The notes under the pieces were generated by a model. The model made no database searches. It was not told the origin of the DNA and saw only the letters and a program-made list of their open reading frames with translations. Source: Cornus controversa (Eukaryota; Streptophyta; Magnoliopsida; Cornales; Cornaceae). From it: 64,000 nt of DNA. Positions 48,446 to 62,450 of the stretch are shown here, one piece after another. Position numbers and translations under genes: made by a program. Location: NCBI GenBank assembly GCA_026545225.1, contig CM048849.1, positions 29,274,336-29,338,335 of the forward strand, given 5' to 3'. Every line of letters starts with the position of its first letter. Position 1 is the stretch's first letter.

Positions 48446-49393
48446 ATCAATTTAAATTCCAAACGTAAGGATACTATTGCTTGTCGGAGAAACTGATTTG
48501 TTTCCAAAATGTCTTACCTCAACTTCGGGAAGGTTATCATACGTGACATAATCTCGAGATTCCTACTTTAATATTTGATCTTATTCGGCTGCGTCTGCAA
48601 GTCCATGCAACATGATGCTCTCTTCAAGGTCTTTACACCATAAACCAGATTGTCTTGCTCCTATGAGAAGGGTGAAATGGGAAGACATGTACTATGATGT
48701 GATCCTGAAAATATTTACATCCTTTAACTTGATTGACTTGATTTGGAAATTTTCTAGTCTTGTCGGCCAGTGTGTTATAACCCAGTTCATATCATATTGA
48801 ATGTATTTCATTTTGCCCTCACCAGAAACCCAAACTTTATCTCCATCTCACCACTCTATGAACCCCAACACCACGATTCTCTCCTCATCCACAACCTACA
48901 CAACTCCAATCACATGTTCTCCACACCACAAACCTGAAACTCTCAAGGAGATATTATGGTAACAAGGTTGGAGGGATGTTCAAATGAAAGTGCGATTGTG
49001 GCTTAAAACTTTGTAGAGAGATCAATGTTGTTGCATGTAGTGATAGCCATAAAATGTGCCCCATGAATAGGCTCTGTCATTATATTCCATCTATGTATAA
49101 GCCCAATTGATTATGGAAAAGGTATATTTATTATGATAATAGTAAGTTTACTTAGACTTCCGTGTTAGTACAGTGTATTTATCATATTTACCCAAAAAAA
49201 AAGTGTATTTATCATGGCTCTAAATATGAGAAAATGTATTTATTATAACTAATGAAAAGTGTAAGCGCAATGCACGTGATTGAAAATAAAAATAAAAGGA
49301 TAAAATAGTAATTATAAATTAATTTACTTAATTAAACAATTTGAAGTGCATTAACGTCAAATCCAATCCACTTTCTAATTTCATTCTTACGAA
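48446..49393 (+). repeat. 0.9-kb F-box-like tandem repeat, copy 2
   Basis: A 948-bp unit with the same order of landmarks. The F-box-like frame opens with ATG at 48663 (MRRVKWEDMYYDVILKIF, then TSFNLIDLI) and stops at 48798. It is too short to be a gene and is probably a pseudogene fragment. Confidence 0.75.
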
Positions 49394-50283
49394 ACAAATT
49401 CAATTTAAATTCCAAATTCAATCCAAACATGATTCATTTACTCATCGAAAAAATGAGTTGTCGCCTGAAAGTCTTACGTCGACTTGGCAGAGGTTATCAT
49501 GCAGGACATACTATCGAGATTCCCTGTCAAATCTTTGATCTAATTTGGATGTGTTTGGAAGTCCATGCAACACGATGTACTCTTGAAGATTTTTTCATCC
49601 TTCATCCTGATTGACTTGACCCTGTGAGGAAGGCAAAATGGGAAGACGAGCACTATGATATGCTTATGAAAATCTTTACATCCTTCAACTTGATTGGCTT
49701 TATTTTGAGTTTTTTTAGTCTTTTCGGCCAGTATGTTACACCCATGTTCACATCATATTGCATGTCTTCCATTTCGATGTCACTAGAAACCCGAACTTCA
49801 TTTTCATTGCACAACTATACGAACCCCAACACCACGACTCTCACCTCATCACAACCTACAGAACTCAAATCACATGTTCTGAATACCACAAACTTGAAAC
49901 TCTCACATAGACATTATGGTAGCTAGGTATTCAAATGACGGAGAGATTGTAGCTCAAAACTCTACGGAGAGATCTATGTTGTTGCATGTAGTGGCATACG
50001 TCCCCCTAATCTGGCTCCGTCATTATCTTTTATCTATGTATAAGCACAATTGATCATATGAAAAGATATATTTTTTCTAATAATAGTAAGCGTACATATA
50101 GACTTCCATGTTAGTAAAGTGTATTTATTATTACTCTAAATATGAGAAAAGTGTATTTATTATAACTAGTAAAAAGTGCTTGTTACTAAAAATAAATATA
50201 AAGTAATTTATTTAAATAAACAATTTGAAGTACTTTAATGTCAAATATAACCCTGTTTATAAGTTCACCGTTTAAACAAAAAA
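49394..50283 (+). repeat. 0.9-kb F-box-like tandem repeat, copy 3 (runs into array unit 1)
   Basis: The unit carries KWEDEHYDMLMKIFTSFNLI (about 49636-49695). Its last 237 bp (50047-50283) form the start of the first 777-bp unit. It stops where the inserted element's inverted repeat begins. Confidence 0.75.
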
Positions 50284-50648
50284 GATAAATATCACTGACA
50301 CTCCCTGTGGTTTGACTTATTTCACATGGAGAGAAAGTTTGCTTATAGTATCAGTATAAACTCAAACGTTATGCACCGTCTATCAAAGAGACCCCAAACT
50401 GTGTATAGGCAGGTCTGACACTATACAAAAAGACATTGATACCCTTTGACGATTTCCATCATATAGTGAATTACCTAAGTACCCCCTTTATTATTATTAA
50501 TTTACATCTGAATTTATTAATTTAACAATTAACACACACATACACACACATATATATAATTATATACATATGTATCAACAATTAAAATAAAATAAATAAA
50601 TAACAATAATTAGGAATGAGATCGATGTTTAAGCTTTAAGAGAATTCT

Positions 50649-50834
50649 TCACATTCTAATCTGATTATCATGCCACGATATGTAAATAAAATTGGAGTGC
50701 CGATCACCGTAATATATGATAAAAATTGCAAAAGCAATCCACAACACATTCTCCACAACCTCAACCCATGTCCTAGTCTTTAGAAATGATGATGGTTGAG
50801 AGGGTGGTGGTCTTGAACATGTACAATTGATCAT
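50649..50834 (-). pseudogene. truncated exon ORF repeated in array (unit 1; same in units 2-14)
   Basis: A 61-codon frame recurs every 777 bp (50649, 51426, 52203 ... 60750). Its ATG and first codons (MINCT or MINFT) come from the start of the next unit; the rest is the captured exon from CSRPPPSQPSSF to the stop. It has one membrane segment. All 14 junction-started copies are open. Because the units are nearly identical, openness probably reflects recent amplification rather than selection. Confidence 0.75.
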
Positions 50835-53800
50835 ATGAAAAGATATATTTTTTCTAATAATAGTAAGCGTACATATAGACTTCCATGTTAGTAAAGTGTA
50901 TTTATTATTACTCTAAATATGAGAAAAGTGTATTTATTATAACTAGTAAAAAGTGCTTGTTACTAAAAATAAATATAAAGTAATTTATTTAAATAAACAA
51001 TTTGAAGTACTTTAATGTCAAATATAACCCTGTTTATAAGTTCACCGTTTAAACAAAAAAGATAAATATCACTGACACTCCCTGTGGTTTGACTTATTTC
51101 ACATGGAGAGAAAGTTTGCTTATAGTATCAGTATAAACTCAAACGTTATGCACCGTCTATCAAAGAGACCCCAAACTGTGTATAGGCAGGTCTGACACTA
51201 TACAAAAAGACATTGATACCCTTTGACGATTTCCATCATATAGTGAATTACCTAAGTACCCCCTTTATTATTATTAATTTACATCTGAATTTATTAATTT
51301 AACAATTAACACACACATACACACACATATATATAATTATATACATATGTATCAACAATTAAAATAAAATAAATAAATAACAATAATTAGGAATGAGATC
51401 GATGTTTAAGCTTTAAGAGAATTCTTCACATTCTAATCTGATTATCATGCCACGATATGTAAATAAAATTGGAGTGCCGATCACCGTAATATATGATAAA
51501 AATTGCAAAAGCAATCCACAACACATTCTCCACAACCTCAACCCATGTCCTAGTCTTTAGAAATGATGATGGTTGAGAGGGTGGTGGTCTTGAACATGTA
51601 CAATTGATCATATGAAAAGATATATTTTTTCTAATAATAGTAAGCGTACATATAGACTTCCATGTTAGTAAAGTGTATTTATTATTACTCTAAATATGAG
51701 AAAAGTGTATTTATTATAACTAGTAAAAAGTGCTTGTTACTAAAAATAAATATAAAGTAATTTATTTAAATAAACAATTTGAAGTACTTTAATGTCAAAT
51801 ATAACCCTGTTTATAAGTTCACCGTTTAAACAAAAAAGATAAATATCACTGACACTCCCTGTGGTTTGACTTATTTCACATGGAGAGAAAGTTTGCTTAT
51901 AGTATCAGTATAAACTCAAACGTTATGCACCGTCTATCAAAGAGACCCCAAACTGTGTATAGGCAGGTCTGACACTATACAAAAAGACATTGATACCCTT
52001 TGACGATTTCCATCATATAGTGAATTACCTAAGTACCCCCTTTATTATTATTAATTTACATCTGAATTTATTAATTTAACAATTAACACACACATACACA
52101 CACATATATATAATTATATACATATGTATCAACAATTAAAATAAAATAAATAAATAACAATAATTAGGAATGAGATCGATGTTTAAGCTTTAAGAGAATT
52201 CTTCACATTCTAATCTGATTATCATGCCACGATATGTAAATAAAATTGGAGTGCCGATCACCGTAATATATGATAAAAATTGCAAAAGCAATCCACAACA
52301 CATTCTCCACAACCTCAACCCATGTCCTAGTCTTTAGAAATGATGATGGTTGAGAGGGTGGTGGTCTTGAACATGTACAATTGATCATATGAAAAGATAT
52401 ATTTTTTCTAATAATAGTAAGCGTACATATAGACTTCCATGTTAGTAAAGTGTATTTATTATTACTCTAAATATGAGAAAAGTGTATTTATTATAACTAG
52501 TAAAAAGTGCTTGTTACTAAAAATAAATATAAAGTAGTTTATTTAAATAAATAATTTGAAGTACTTTAATGTCAAATATAACCCTGTTTATAAGTTCACC
52601 GTTTAAAAAAAAAAGATAAATATCACTGACACTCCCTGTGGTTTGACTTATTTCACATGGAGAGAAAGTTTGCTTATAGTATCAGTATAAACTCAAACGT
52701 TATGCACCGTCTATCAAAGAGACCCCAAACTGTGTATAGGCAGGTCTGACACTATACAAAAAGACATTGATACCCTTTGACGATTTCCATCATATAGTGA
52801 ATTACCTAAGTACCCCCTTTATTATTATTAATTTACATCTGAATTTATTAATTTAACAATTAACACACACATACACACACATATATATAATTATATACAT
52901 ATGTATCAACAATTAAAATAAAATAAATAAATAACAATAATTAGGAATGAGATCGATGTTTAAGCTTTAAGAGAATTCTTCACATTCTAATCTGATTATC
53001 ATGCCACGATATGTAAATAAAATTGGAGTGCCGATCACCGTAATATATGATAAAAATTGCAAAAGCAATCCACAACACATTCTCCACAACCTCAACCCAT
53101 GTCCTAGTCTTTAGAAATGATGATGGTTGAGAGGGTGGTGGTCTTGAACATGTACAATTGATCATATGAAAAGATATATTTTTTCTAATAATAGTAAGCG
53201 TACATATAGACTTCCATGTTAGTAAAGTGTATTTATTATTACTCTAAATATGAGAAAAGTGTATTTATTATAACTAGTAAAAAGTGCTTGTTACTAAAAA
53301 TAAATATAAAGTAGTTTATTTAAATAAATAATTTGAAGTACTTTAATGTCAAATATAACCCTGTTTATAAGTTCACCGTTTAAAAAAAAAAGATAAATAT
53401 CACTGACACTCCCTGTGGTTTGACTTATTTCACATGGAGAGAAAGTTTGCTTATAGTATCAGTATAAACTCAAACGTTATGCACCGTCTATCAAAGAGAC
53501 CCCAAACTGTGTATAGGCAGGTCTGACACTATACAAAAAGACATTGATACCCTTTGACGATTTCCATCATATAGTGAATTACCTAAGTACCCCCTTTATT
53601 ATTATTAATTTACATCTGAATTTATTAATTTAACAATTAACACACACATACACACACATATATATAATTATATACATATGTATCAACAATTAAAATAAAA
53701 TAAATAAATAACAATAATTAGGAATGAGATCGATGTTTAAGCTTTAAGAGAATTCTTCACATTCTAATCTGATTATCATGCCACGATATGTAAATAAAAT

Positions 53801-56800
53801 TGGAGTGCCGATCACCGTAATATATGATAAAAATTGCAAAAGCAATCCACAACACATTCTCCACAACCTCAACCCATGTCCTAGTCTTTAGAAATGATGA
53901 TGGTTGAGAGGGTGGTGGTCTTGAACATGTACAATTGATCATATGAAAAGATATATTTTTTCTAATAATAGTAAGCGTACATATAGACTTCCATGTTAGT
54001 AAAGTGTATTTATTATTACTCTAAATATGAGAAAAGTGTATTTATTATAACTAGTAAAAAGTGCTTGTTACTAAAAATAAATATAAAGTAGTTTATTTAA
54101 ATAAATAATTTGAAGTACTTTAATGTCAAATATAACCCTGTTTATAAGTTCACCGTTTAAAAAAAAAAGATAAATATCACTGACACTCCCTGTGGTTTGA
54201 CTTATTTCACATGGAGAGAAAGTTTGCTTATAGTATCAGTATAAACTCAAACGTTATGCACCGTCTATCAAAGAGACCCCAAACTGTGTATAGGCAGGTC
54301 TGACACTATACAAAAAGACATTGATACCCTTTGACGATTTCCATCATATAGTGAATTACCTAAGTACCCCCTTTATTATTATTAATTTACATCTGAATTT
54401 ATTAATTTAACAATTAACACACACATACACACACATATATATAATTATATACATATGTATCAACAATTAAAATAAAATAAATAAATAACAATAATTAGGA
54501 ATGAGATCGATGTTTAAGCTTTAAGAGAATTCTTCACATTCTAATCTGATTATCATGCCACGATATGTAAATAAAATTGGAGTGCCGATCACCGTAATAT
54601 ATGATAAAAATTGCAAAAGCAATCCACAACACATTCTCCACAACCTCAACCCATGTCCTAGTCTTTAGAAATGATGATGGTTGAGAGGGTGGTGGTCTTG
54701 AACATGTACAATTGATCATATGAAAAGATATATTTTTTCTAATAATAGTAAGCGTACATATAGACTTCCATGTTAGTAAAGTGTATTTATTATTACTCTA
54801 AATATGAGAAAAGTGTATTTATTATAACTAGTAAAAAGTGCTTGTTACTAAAAATAAATATAAAGTAATTTATTTAAATAAATAATTTGAAGTACTTTAA
54901 TGTCAAATATAACCCTGTTTATAAGTTCACCGTTTAAAAAAAAAAGATAAATATCACTGACACTCCCTGTGGTTTGACTTATTTCACATGGAGAGAAAGT
55001 TTGCTTATAGTATCAGTATAAACTCAAACGTTATGCACCGTCTATCAAAGAGACCCCAAACTGTGTATAGGCAGGTCTGACACTATACAAAAAGACATTG
55101 ATACCCTTTGACGATTTCCATCATATAGTGAATTACCTAAGTACCCCCTTTATTATTATTAATTTACATCTGAATTTATTAATTTAACAATTAACACACA
55201 CATACACACACATATATATAATTATATACATATGTATCAACAATTAAAATAAAATAAATAAATAACAATAATTAGGAATGAGATCGATGTTTAAGCTTTA
55301 AGAGAATTCTTCACATTCTAATCTGATTATCATGCCACGATATGTAAATAAAATTGGAGTGCCGATCACCGTAATATATGATAAAAATTGCAAAAGCAAT
55401 CCACAACACATTCTCCACAACCTCAACCCATGTCCTAGTCTTTAGAAATGATGATGGTTGAGAGGGTGGTGGTCTTGAACATGTACAATTGATCATATGA
55501 AAAGATATATTTTTTCTAATAATAGTAAGCGTACATATAGACTTCCATGTTAGTAAAGTGTATTTATTATTACTCTAAATATGAGAAAAGTGTATTTATT
55601 ATAACTAGTAAAAAGTGCTTGTTACTAAAAATAAATATAAAGTAATTTATTTAAATAAATAATTTGAAGTACTTTAATGTCAAATATAACCCTGTTTATA
55701 AGTTCACCGTTTAAAAAAAAAAGATAAGTATCACTGACACTCCCTGTGGTTTGACTTATTTCACATGGAGAGAAAGTTTGCTTATAGTATCAGTATAAAC
55801 TCAAACGTTATGCACCGTCTATCAAAGAGACCCCAAACTGTGTATAGGCAGGTCTGACACTATACAAAAAGACATTGATACCCTTTGACGATTTCCATCA
55901 TATAGTGAATTACCTAAGTACCCCCTTTATTATTATTAATTTACATCTGAATTTATTAATTTAACAATTAACACACACATACACACACATATATATAATT
56001 ATATACATATGTATCAACAATTAAAATAAAATAAATAAATAACAATAATTAGGAATGAGATCGATGTTTAAGCTTTAAGAGAATTCTTCACATTCTAATC
56101 TGATTATCATGCCACGATATGTAAATAAAATTGGAGTGCCGATCACCGTAATATATGATAAAAATTGCAAAAGCAATCCACAACACATTCTCCACAACCT
56201 CAACCCATGTCCTAGTCTTTAGAAATGATGATGGTTGAGAGGGTGGTGGTCTTGAACATGTAAAATTGATCATATGAAAAGATATATTTTTTCTAATAAT
56301 AGTAAGCGTACATATAGACTTCCATGTTAGTAAAGTGTATTTATTATTACTCTAAATATGAGAAAAGTGTATTTATTATAACTAGTAAAAAGTGCTTGTT
56401 ACTAAAAATAAATATAAAGTAATTTATTTAAATAAACAATTTGAAGTACTTTAATGTCAAATATAACCCTGTTTATAAGTTCACCGTTTAAACAAAAAAG
56501 ATAAATATCAGTGACACTCCCTGTGGTTTGACTTATTTCACATGGAGAGAGAGTTTGCTTATAGTATCAGTATAAACTCAAACGTTATGCACCGTCTATC
56601 AAAGAGACCCCAAACTGTGTATAGGCAGGTCTGACACTATACAAAAAGACATTGATACCCTTTGACGATTTCCATCATATAGTGAATTACCTAAGTACCC
56701 CCTTTATTATTATTAATTTACATCTGAATTTATTAATTTAACAATTAACACACACATACACACACATATATATAATTATATACATATGTATCAACAATTA

Positions 56801-59800
56801 AAATAAAATAAATAAATAACAATAATTAGGAATGAGATCGATGTTTAAGCTTTAAGAGAATTCTTCACATTCTAATCTGATTATCATGCCACGATATGTA
56901 AATAAAATTGGAGTGCCGATCACCGTAATATATGATAAAAATTGCAAAAGCAATCCACAACACATTCTCCACAACCTCAACCCATGTCCTAGTCTTTAGA
57001 AATGATGATGGTTGAGAGGGTGGTGGTCTTGAACATGTAAAATTGATCATATGAAAAGATATATTTTTTCTAATAATAGTAAGCGTACATATAGACTTCC
57101 ATGTTAGTAAAGTGTATTTATTATTACTCTAAATATGAGAAAAGTGTATTTATTATAACTAGTAAAAAGTGCTTGTTACTAAAAATAAATATAAAGTAAT
57201 TTATTTAAATAAACAATTTGAAGTACTTTAATGTCAAATATAACCCTGTTTATAAGTTCACCGTTTAAACAAAAAAGATAAATATCACTGACACTCCCTG
57301 TGGTTTGACTTATTTCACATGGAGAGAAAGTTTGCTTATAGTATCAGTATAAACTCAAACGTTATGCACCGTCTATCAAAGAGACCCCAAACTGTGTATA
57401 GGCAGGTCTGACACTATACAAAAAGACATTGATACCCTTTGACGATTTCCATCATATAGTGAATTACCTAAGTACCCCCTTTATTATTATTAATTTACAT
57501 CTGAATTTATTAATTTAACAATTAACACACACATACACACACATATATATAATTATATACATATGTATCAACAATTAAAATAAAATAAATAAATAACAAT
57601 AATTAGGAATGAGATCGATGTTTAAGCTTTAAGAGAATTCTTCACATTCTAATCTGATTATCATGCCACGATATGTAAATAAAATTGGAGTGCCGATCAC
57701 CGTAATATATGATAAAAATTGCAAAAGCAATCCACAACACATTCTCCACAACCTCAACCCATGTCCTAGTCTTTAGAAATGATGATGGTTGAGAGGGTGG
57801 TGGTCTTGAACATGTACAATTGATCATATGAAAAGATATATTTTTTCTAATAATAGTAAGCGTACATATAGACTTCCATGTTAGTAAAGTGTATTTATTA
57901 TTACTCTAAATATGAGAAAAGTGTATTTATTATAACTAGTAAAAAGTGCTTGTTACTAAAAATAAATATAAAGTAATTTATTTAAATAAATAATTTGAAG
58001 TACTTTAATGTCAAATATAACCCTGTTTATAAGTTCACCGTTTAAAAAAAAAAGATAAGTATCACTGACACTCCCTGTGGTTTGACTTATTTCACATGGA
58101 GAGAAAGTTTGCTTATAGTATCAGTATAAACTCAAACGTTATGCACCGTCTATCAAAGAGACCCCAAACTGTGTATAGGCAGGTCTGACACTATACAAAA
58201 AGACATTGATACCCTTTGACGATTTCCATCATATAGTGAATTACCTAAGTACCCCCTTTATTATTATTAATTTACATCTGAATTTATTAATTTAACAATT
58301 AACACACACATACACACACATATATATAATTATATACATATGTATCAACAATTAAAATAAAATAAATAAATAACAATAATTAGGAATGAGATCGATGTTT
58401 AAGCTTTAAGAGAATTCTTCACATTCTAATCTGATTATCATGCCACGATATGTAAATAAAATTGGAGTGCCGATCACCGTAATATATGATAAAAATTGCA
58501 AAAGCAATCCACAACACATTCTCCACAACCTCAACCCATGTCCTAGTCTTTAGAAATGATGATGGTTGAGAGGGTGGTGGTCTTGAACATGTAAAATTGA
58601 TCATATGAAAAGATATATTTTTTCTAATAATAGTAAGCGTACATATAGACTTCCATGTTAGTAAAGTGTATTTATTATTACTCTAAATATGAGAAAAGTG
58701 TATTTATTATAACTAGTAAAAAGTGCTTGTTACTAAAAATAAATATAAAGTAATTTATTTAAATAAACAATTTGAAGTACTTTAATGTCAAATATAACCC
58801 TGTTTATAAGTTCACCGTTTAAACAAAAAAGATAAATATCACTGACACTCCCTGTGGTTTGACTTATTTCACATGGAGAGAAAGTTTGCTTATAGTATCA
58901 GTATAAACTCAAACGTTATGCACCGTCTATCAAAGAGACCCCAAACTGTGTATAGGCAGGTCTGACACTATACAAAAAGACATTGATACCCTTTGACGAT
59001 TTCCATCATATAGTGAATTACCTAAGTACCCCCTTTATTATTATTAATTTACATCTGAATTTATTAATTTAACAATTAACACACACATACACACACATAT
59101 ATATAATTATATACATATGTATCAACAATTAAAATAAAATAAATAAATAACAATAATTAGGAATGAGATCGATGTTTAAGCTTTAAGAGAATTCTTCACA
59201 TTCTAATCTGATTATCATGCCACGATATGTAAATAAAATTGGAGTGCCGATCACCGTAATATATGATAAAAATTGCAAAAGCAATCCACAACACATTCTC
59301 CACAACCTCAACCCATGTCCTAGTCTTTAGAAATGATGATGGTTGAGAGGGTGGTGGTCTTGAACATGTACAATTGATCATATGAAAAGATATATTTTTT
59401 CTAATAATAGTAAGCGTACATATAGACTTCCATGTTAGTAAAGTGTATTTATTATTACTCTAAATATGAGAAAAGTGTATTTATTATAACTAGTAAAAAG
59501 TGCTTGTTACTAAAAATAAATATAAAGTAATTTATTTAAATAAATAATTTGAAGTACTTTAATGTCAAATATAACCCTGTTTATAAGTTCACCGTTTAAA
59601 AAAAAAAGATAAGTATCACTGACACTCCCTTTGGTTTGACTTATTTCACATGGAGAGAAAGTTTGCTTATAGTATCAGTATAAACTCAAACGTTATGCAC
59701 CGTCTATCAAAGAGACCCCAAACTGTGTATAGGCAGGTCTGACACTATACAAAAAGACATTGATACCCTTTGACGATTTCCATCATATAGTGAATTACCT

Positions 59801-61161
59801 AAGTACCCCCTTTATTATTATTAATTTACATCTGAATTTATTAATTTAACAATTAACACACACATACACACACATATATATAATTATATACATATGTATC
59901 AACAATTAAAATAAAATAAATAAATAACAATAATTAGGAATGAGATCGATGTTTAAGCTTTAAGAGAATTCTTCACATTCTAATCTGATTATCATGCCAC
60001 GATATGTAAATAAAATTGGAGTGCCGATCACCGTAATATATGATAAAAATTGCAAAAGCAATCCACAACACATTCTCCACAACCTCAACCCATGTCCTAG
60101 TCTTTAGAAATGATGATGGTTGAGAGGGTGGTGGTCTTGAACATGTAAAATTGATCATATGAAAAGATATATTTTTTCTAATAATAGTAAGCGTACATAT
60201 AGACTTCCATGTTAGTAAAGTGTATTTATTATTACTCTAAATATGAGAAAAGTGTATTTATTATAACTAGTAAAAAGTGCTTGTTACTAAAAATAAATAT
60301 AAAGTAATTTATTTAAATAAACAATTTGAAGTACTTTAATGTCAAATATAACCCTGTTTATAAGTTCACCGTTTAAACAAAAAAGATAAATATCACTGAC
60401 ACTCCCTGTGGTTTGACTTATTTCACATGGAGAGAAAGTTTGCTTATAGTATCAGTATAAACTCAAACGTTATGCACCGTCTATCAAAGAGACCCCAAAC
60501 TGTGTATAGGCAGGTCTGACACTATACAAAAAGACATTGATACCCTTTGACGATTTCCATCATATAGTGAATTACCTAAGTACCCCCTTTATTATTATTA
60601 ATTTACATCTGAATTTATTAATTTAACAATTAACACACACATACACACACATATATATAATTATATACATATGTATCAACAATTAAAATAAAATAAATAA
60701 ATAACAATAATTAGGAATGAGATCGATGTTTAAGCTTTAAGAGAATTCTTCACATTCTAATCTGATTATCATGCCACGATATGTAAATAAAATTGGAGTG
60801 CCGATCACCGTAATATATGATAAAAATTGCAAAAGCAATCCACAACACATTCTCCACAACCTCAACCCATGTCCTAGTCTTTAGAAATGATGATGGTTGA
60901 GAGGGTGGTGGTCTTGAACATGTACAATTGATCATATGAAAAGATATATTTTTTCTAATAATAGTAAGCGTACATATAGACTTCCATGTTAGTAAAGTGT
61001 ATTTATTATTACTCTAAATATGAGAAAAGTGTATTTATTATAACTAGTAAAAAGTGCTTGTTACTAAAAATAAATATAAAGTAGTTTATTTAAATAAATA
61101 ATTTGAAGTACTTTAATGTCAAATATAACCCTGTTTATAAGTTCACCGTTTAAAAAAAAAA

Positions 61162-61228
61162 GATAAATATCACTGACACTCCCTGTGGTTTGACTTATTT
61201 CACATGGAGAGAAAGTTTGCTTATAGTA
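61162..61228 (+). repeat. left terminal inverted repeat of the Pack-type element
   Basis: It begins gataaatatcactgacactc and pairs with 62852-62918. Copies occur at the same offset in all 15 array units (first at 50284). Confidence 0.85.
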
Positions 61229-61526
61229 TCAGTATAAACTCAAACGTTATGCACCGTCTATCAAAGAGACCCCAAACTGTGTATAGGCAGGTCTGACACT
61301 ATACAAAAAGACATTGATACCCTTTGACGATTTCCATCATATAGTGAATTACCTAAGTACCCCCTTTATTATTATTAATTTACATCTGAATTTATTAATT
61401 TAACAATTAACACACACATACACACACATATATATAATTATATACATATGTATCAACAATTAAAATAAAATAAATAAATAACAATAATTAGGAATGAGAT
61501 CGATGTTTAAGCTTTAAGAGAATTCT

Positions 61527-61790
61527 TCACATTCTAATCTGATTATCATGCCACGATATGTAAATAAAATTGGAGTGCCGATCACCGTAATATATGATAA
61601 AAATTGCAAAAGCAATCCACAACACATTCTCCACAACCTCAACCCATGTCCTAGTCTTTAGAAATGATGATGGTTGAGAGGGTGGTGGTCTTGAACATGT
61701 ATCATCTTCAAGGTCTTCATCACTCGAGGAATGTCCTTGACTGTGCCTCTGCCTCATTAATCCTCCCCCAGTTGGTGCTTTACCCAACAT
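61527..61790 (-). pseudogene. captured first exon of a TMEM128-like membrane protein
   Basis: The ATG is at 61788-61790 (MLGKAPTGGGLMRQRHSQ); the frame's upstream GTG at 61794-61796 is not needed. The 87-residue reading frame has an acidic, serine-rich head (SSSDEDLEDD), a proline-rich stretch, then KTRTWVEVVENVLWIAFAIF and IIYYGDRHSNFIYISWHD. This is the first membrane segment of a plant protein family I associate with TMEM128. It stops after NQIRM; a donor-like AT|GTGAAG lies at the end, so intron sequence probably follows. The later exons (three more membrane segments expected) are absent. It is a gene fragment carried by a transposon; the intact parent is not in this window. Confidence 0.7.
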
Positions 61791-62147
61791 TTTCACAATT
61801 GATCAATAACAAATAATTAACAGAATCTCTATTAATTCTCTCAATCCACTATTAAAATTTCAATTCTCTTGACAAAAACTAATCAATAAATGTTCCTACT
61901 CTGTGTAACTCCTAAACCCTGACTAGGAAAAATCTCCACAAACTTAGCTCAAATACAAACAATCAAACAATGTCCTAAATGCACAATCTTCATTCAACTA
62001 TAAGACATAAAGCATCATATTAAAGTGAAAAAAATCATTTCCTTCTCCAAAAACTATATCAAAAATTCAATTCTCAAAGAAAACCCAAATAAAATACTAC
62101 TGATTTTTGCGTTATACCCTTATCATGCAATGCGTAATAACAAAGAA
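61791..62147 (-). other. presumed captured 5' flank of the TMEM128-like exon
   Basis: AT-rich DNA upstream of the captured start codon. It may include a 5' UTR or promoter piece of the source gene, but no certain TATA box was placed. No other gene was found. Confidence 0.4.

Positions 62148-62192
<45 letters not shown>
62148..62192. repeat. (CA)n(TA)n microsatellite
   Basis: About 18 CA units followed by short TA and CA runs, located within the Pack-type element. Confidence 0.9.
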
Positions 62193-62196
<4 letters not shown>

Positions 62197-62274
62197 CACA
62201 TATGTATCATGTATGTATGTATAAGATCACTGTGTACCCCTAACAACCTTTTTTTCTTCCACGCACAAGTCCAC

Positions 62275-62370
62275 AAAACCACCATCACCACCACAGGTAC
62301 CAAAACCACCACCACCACCATCACTGTCGAACTCCAATCGCAACCTAGCCCAAGCCAACCACCACCACAA
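62275..62370. repeat. CCA/ACC-rich simple sequence
   Basis: Clusters of accacca-type repeats that look like degenerate trinucleotide repeats. They are open in two frames, but with low-complexity peptides only. Confidence 0.7.
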
Positions 62371-62450
62371 ACCCCCAATCAACAACCAACCCAAATCATA
62401 AAACTCAAATAAGCAAATACCGGATTTCACTCAGAGGAATGACCGTGTAA

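Larger units (their letters stand above)
50047..61701. repeat. tandem array of 15 exact 777-bp units
   Basis: Units start at 50047 and every 777 bp to 60925; 15 x 777 equals the full 11655 bp with no indel and no partial unit. Each unit holds about 237 bp of host 0.9-kb repeat tail, then the left terminal inverted repeat of the captured-gene element (offset 238), its AT-rich interior, and the 3' part of a TMEM128-like exon on the minus strand. Only about six positions vary between units. Unit 15 continues without a break into the rest of the exon at 61702, which identifies the source locus. Confidence 0.98.

Noticed and set aside
48663-48800. Functional F-box gene
   Set aside because: Only a short N-terminal-like motif is conserved. 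The frame stops soon, and the copies decay independently.
50649-61526. Fourteen repeated 61-aa minus-strand ORFs as separate genes
   Set aside because: They are identical fragments of one captured exon started by a junction ATG, without later exons. They are treated as a repeat, not genes.
50047-61701. CRISPR-like or centromeric satellite array
   Set aside because: The organism is a plant. Units are 777 bp with no spacers and include exon and transposon pieces, unlike the much shorter centromeric satellites typical of plants. Its recent local origin is visible.
61788-61796. Start of the TMEM128-like exon at 61796
   Set aside because: That codon is GTG. The first ATG is at 61788-61790, matching the expected MLGK start.
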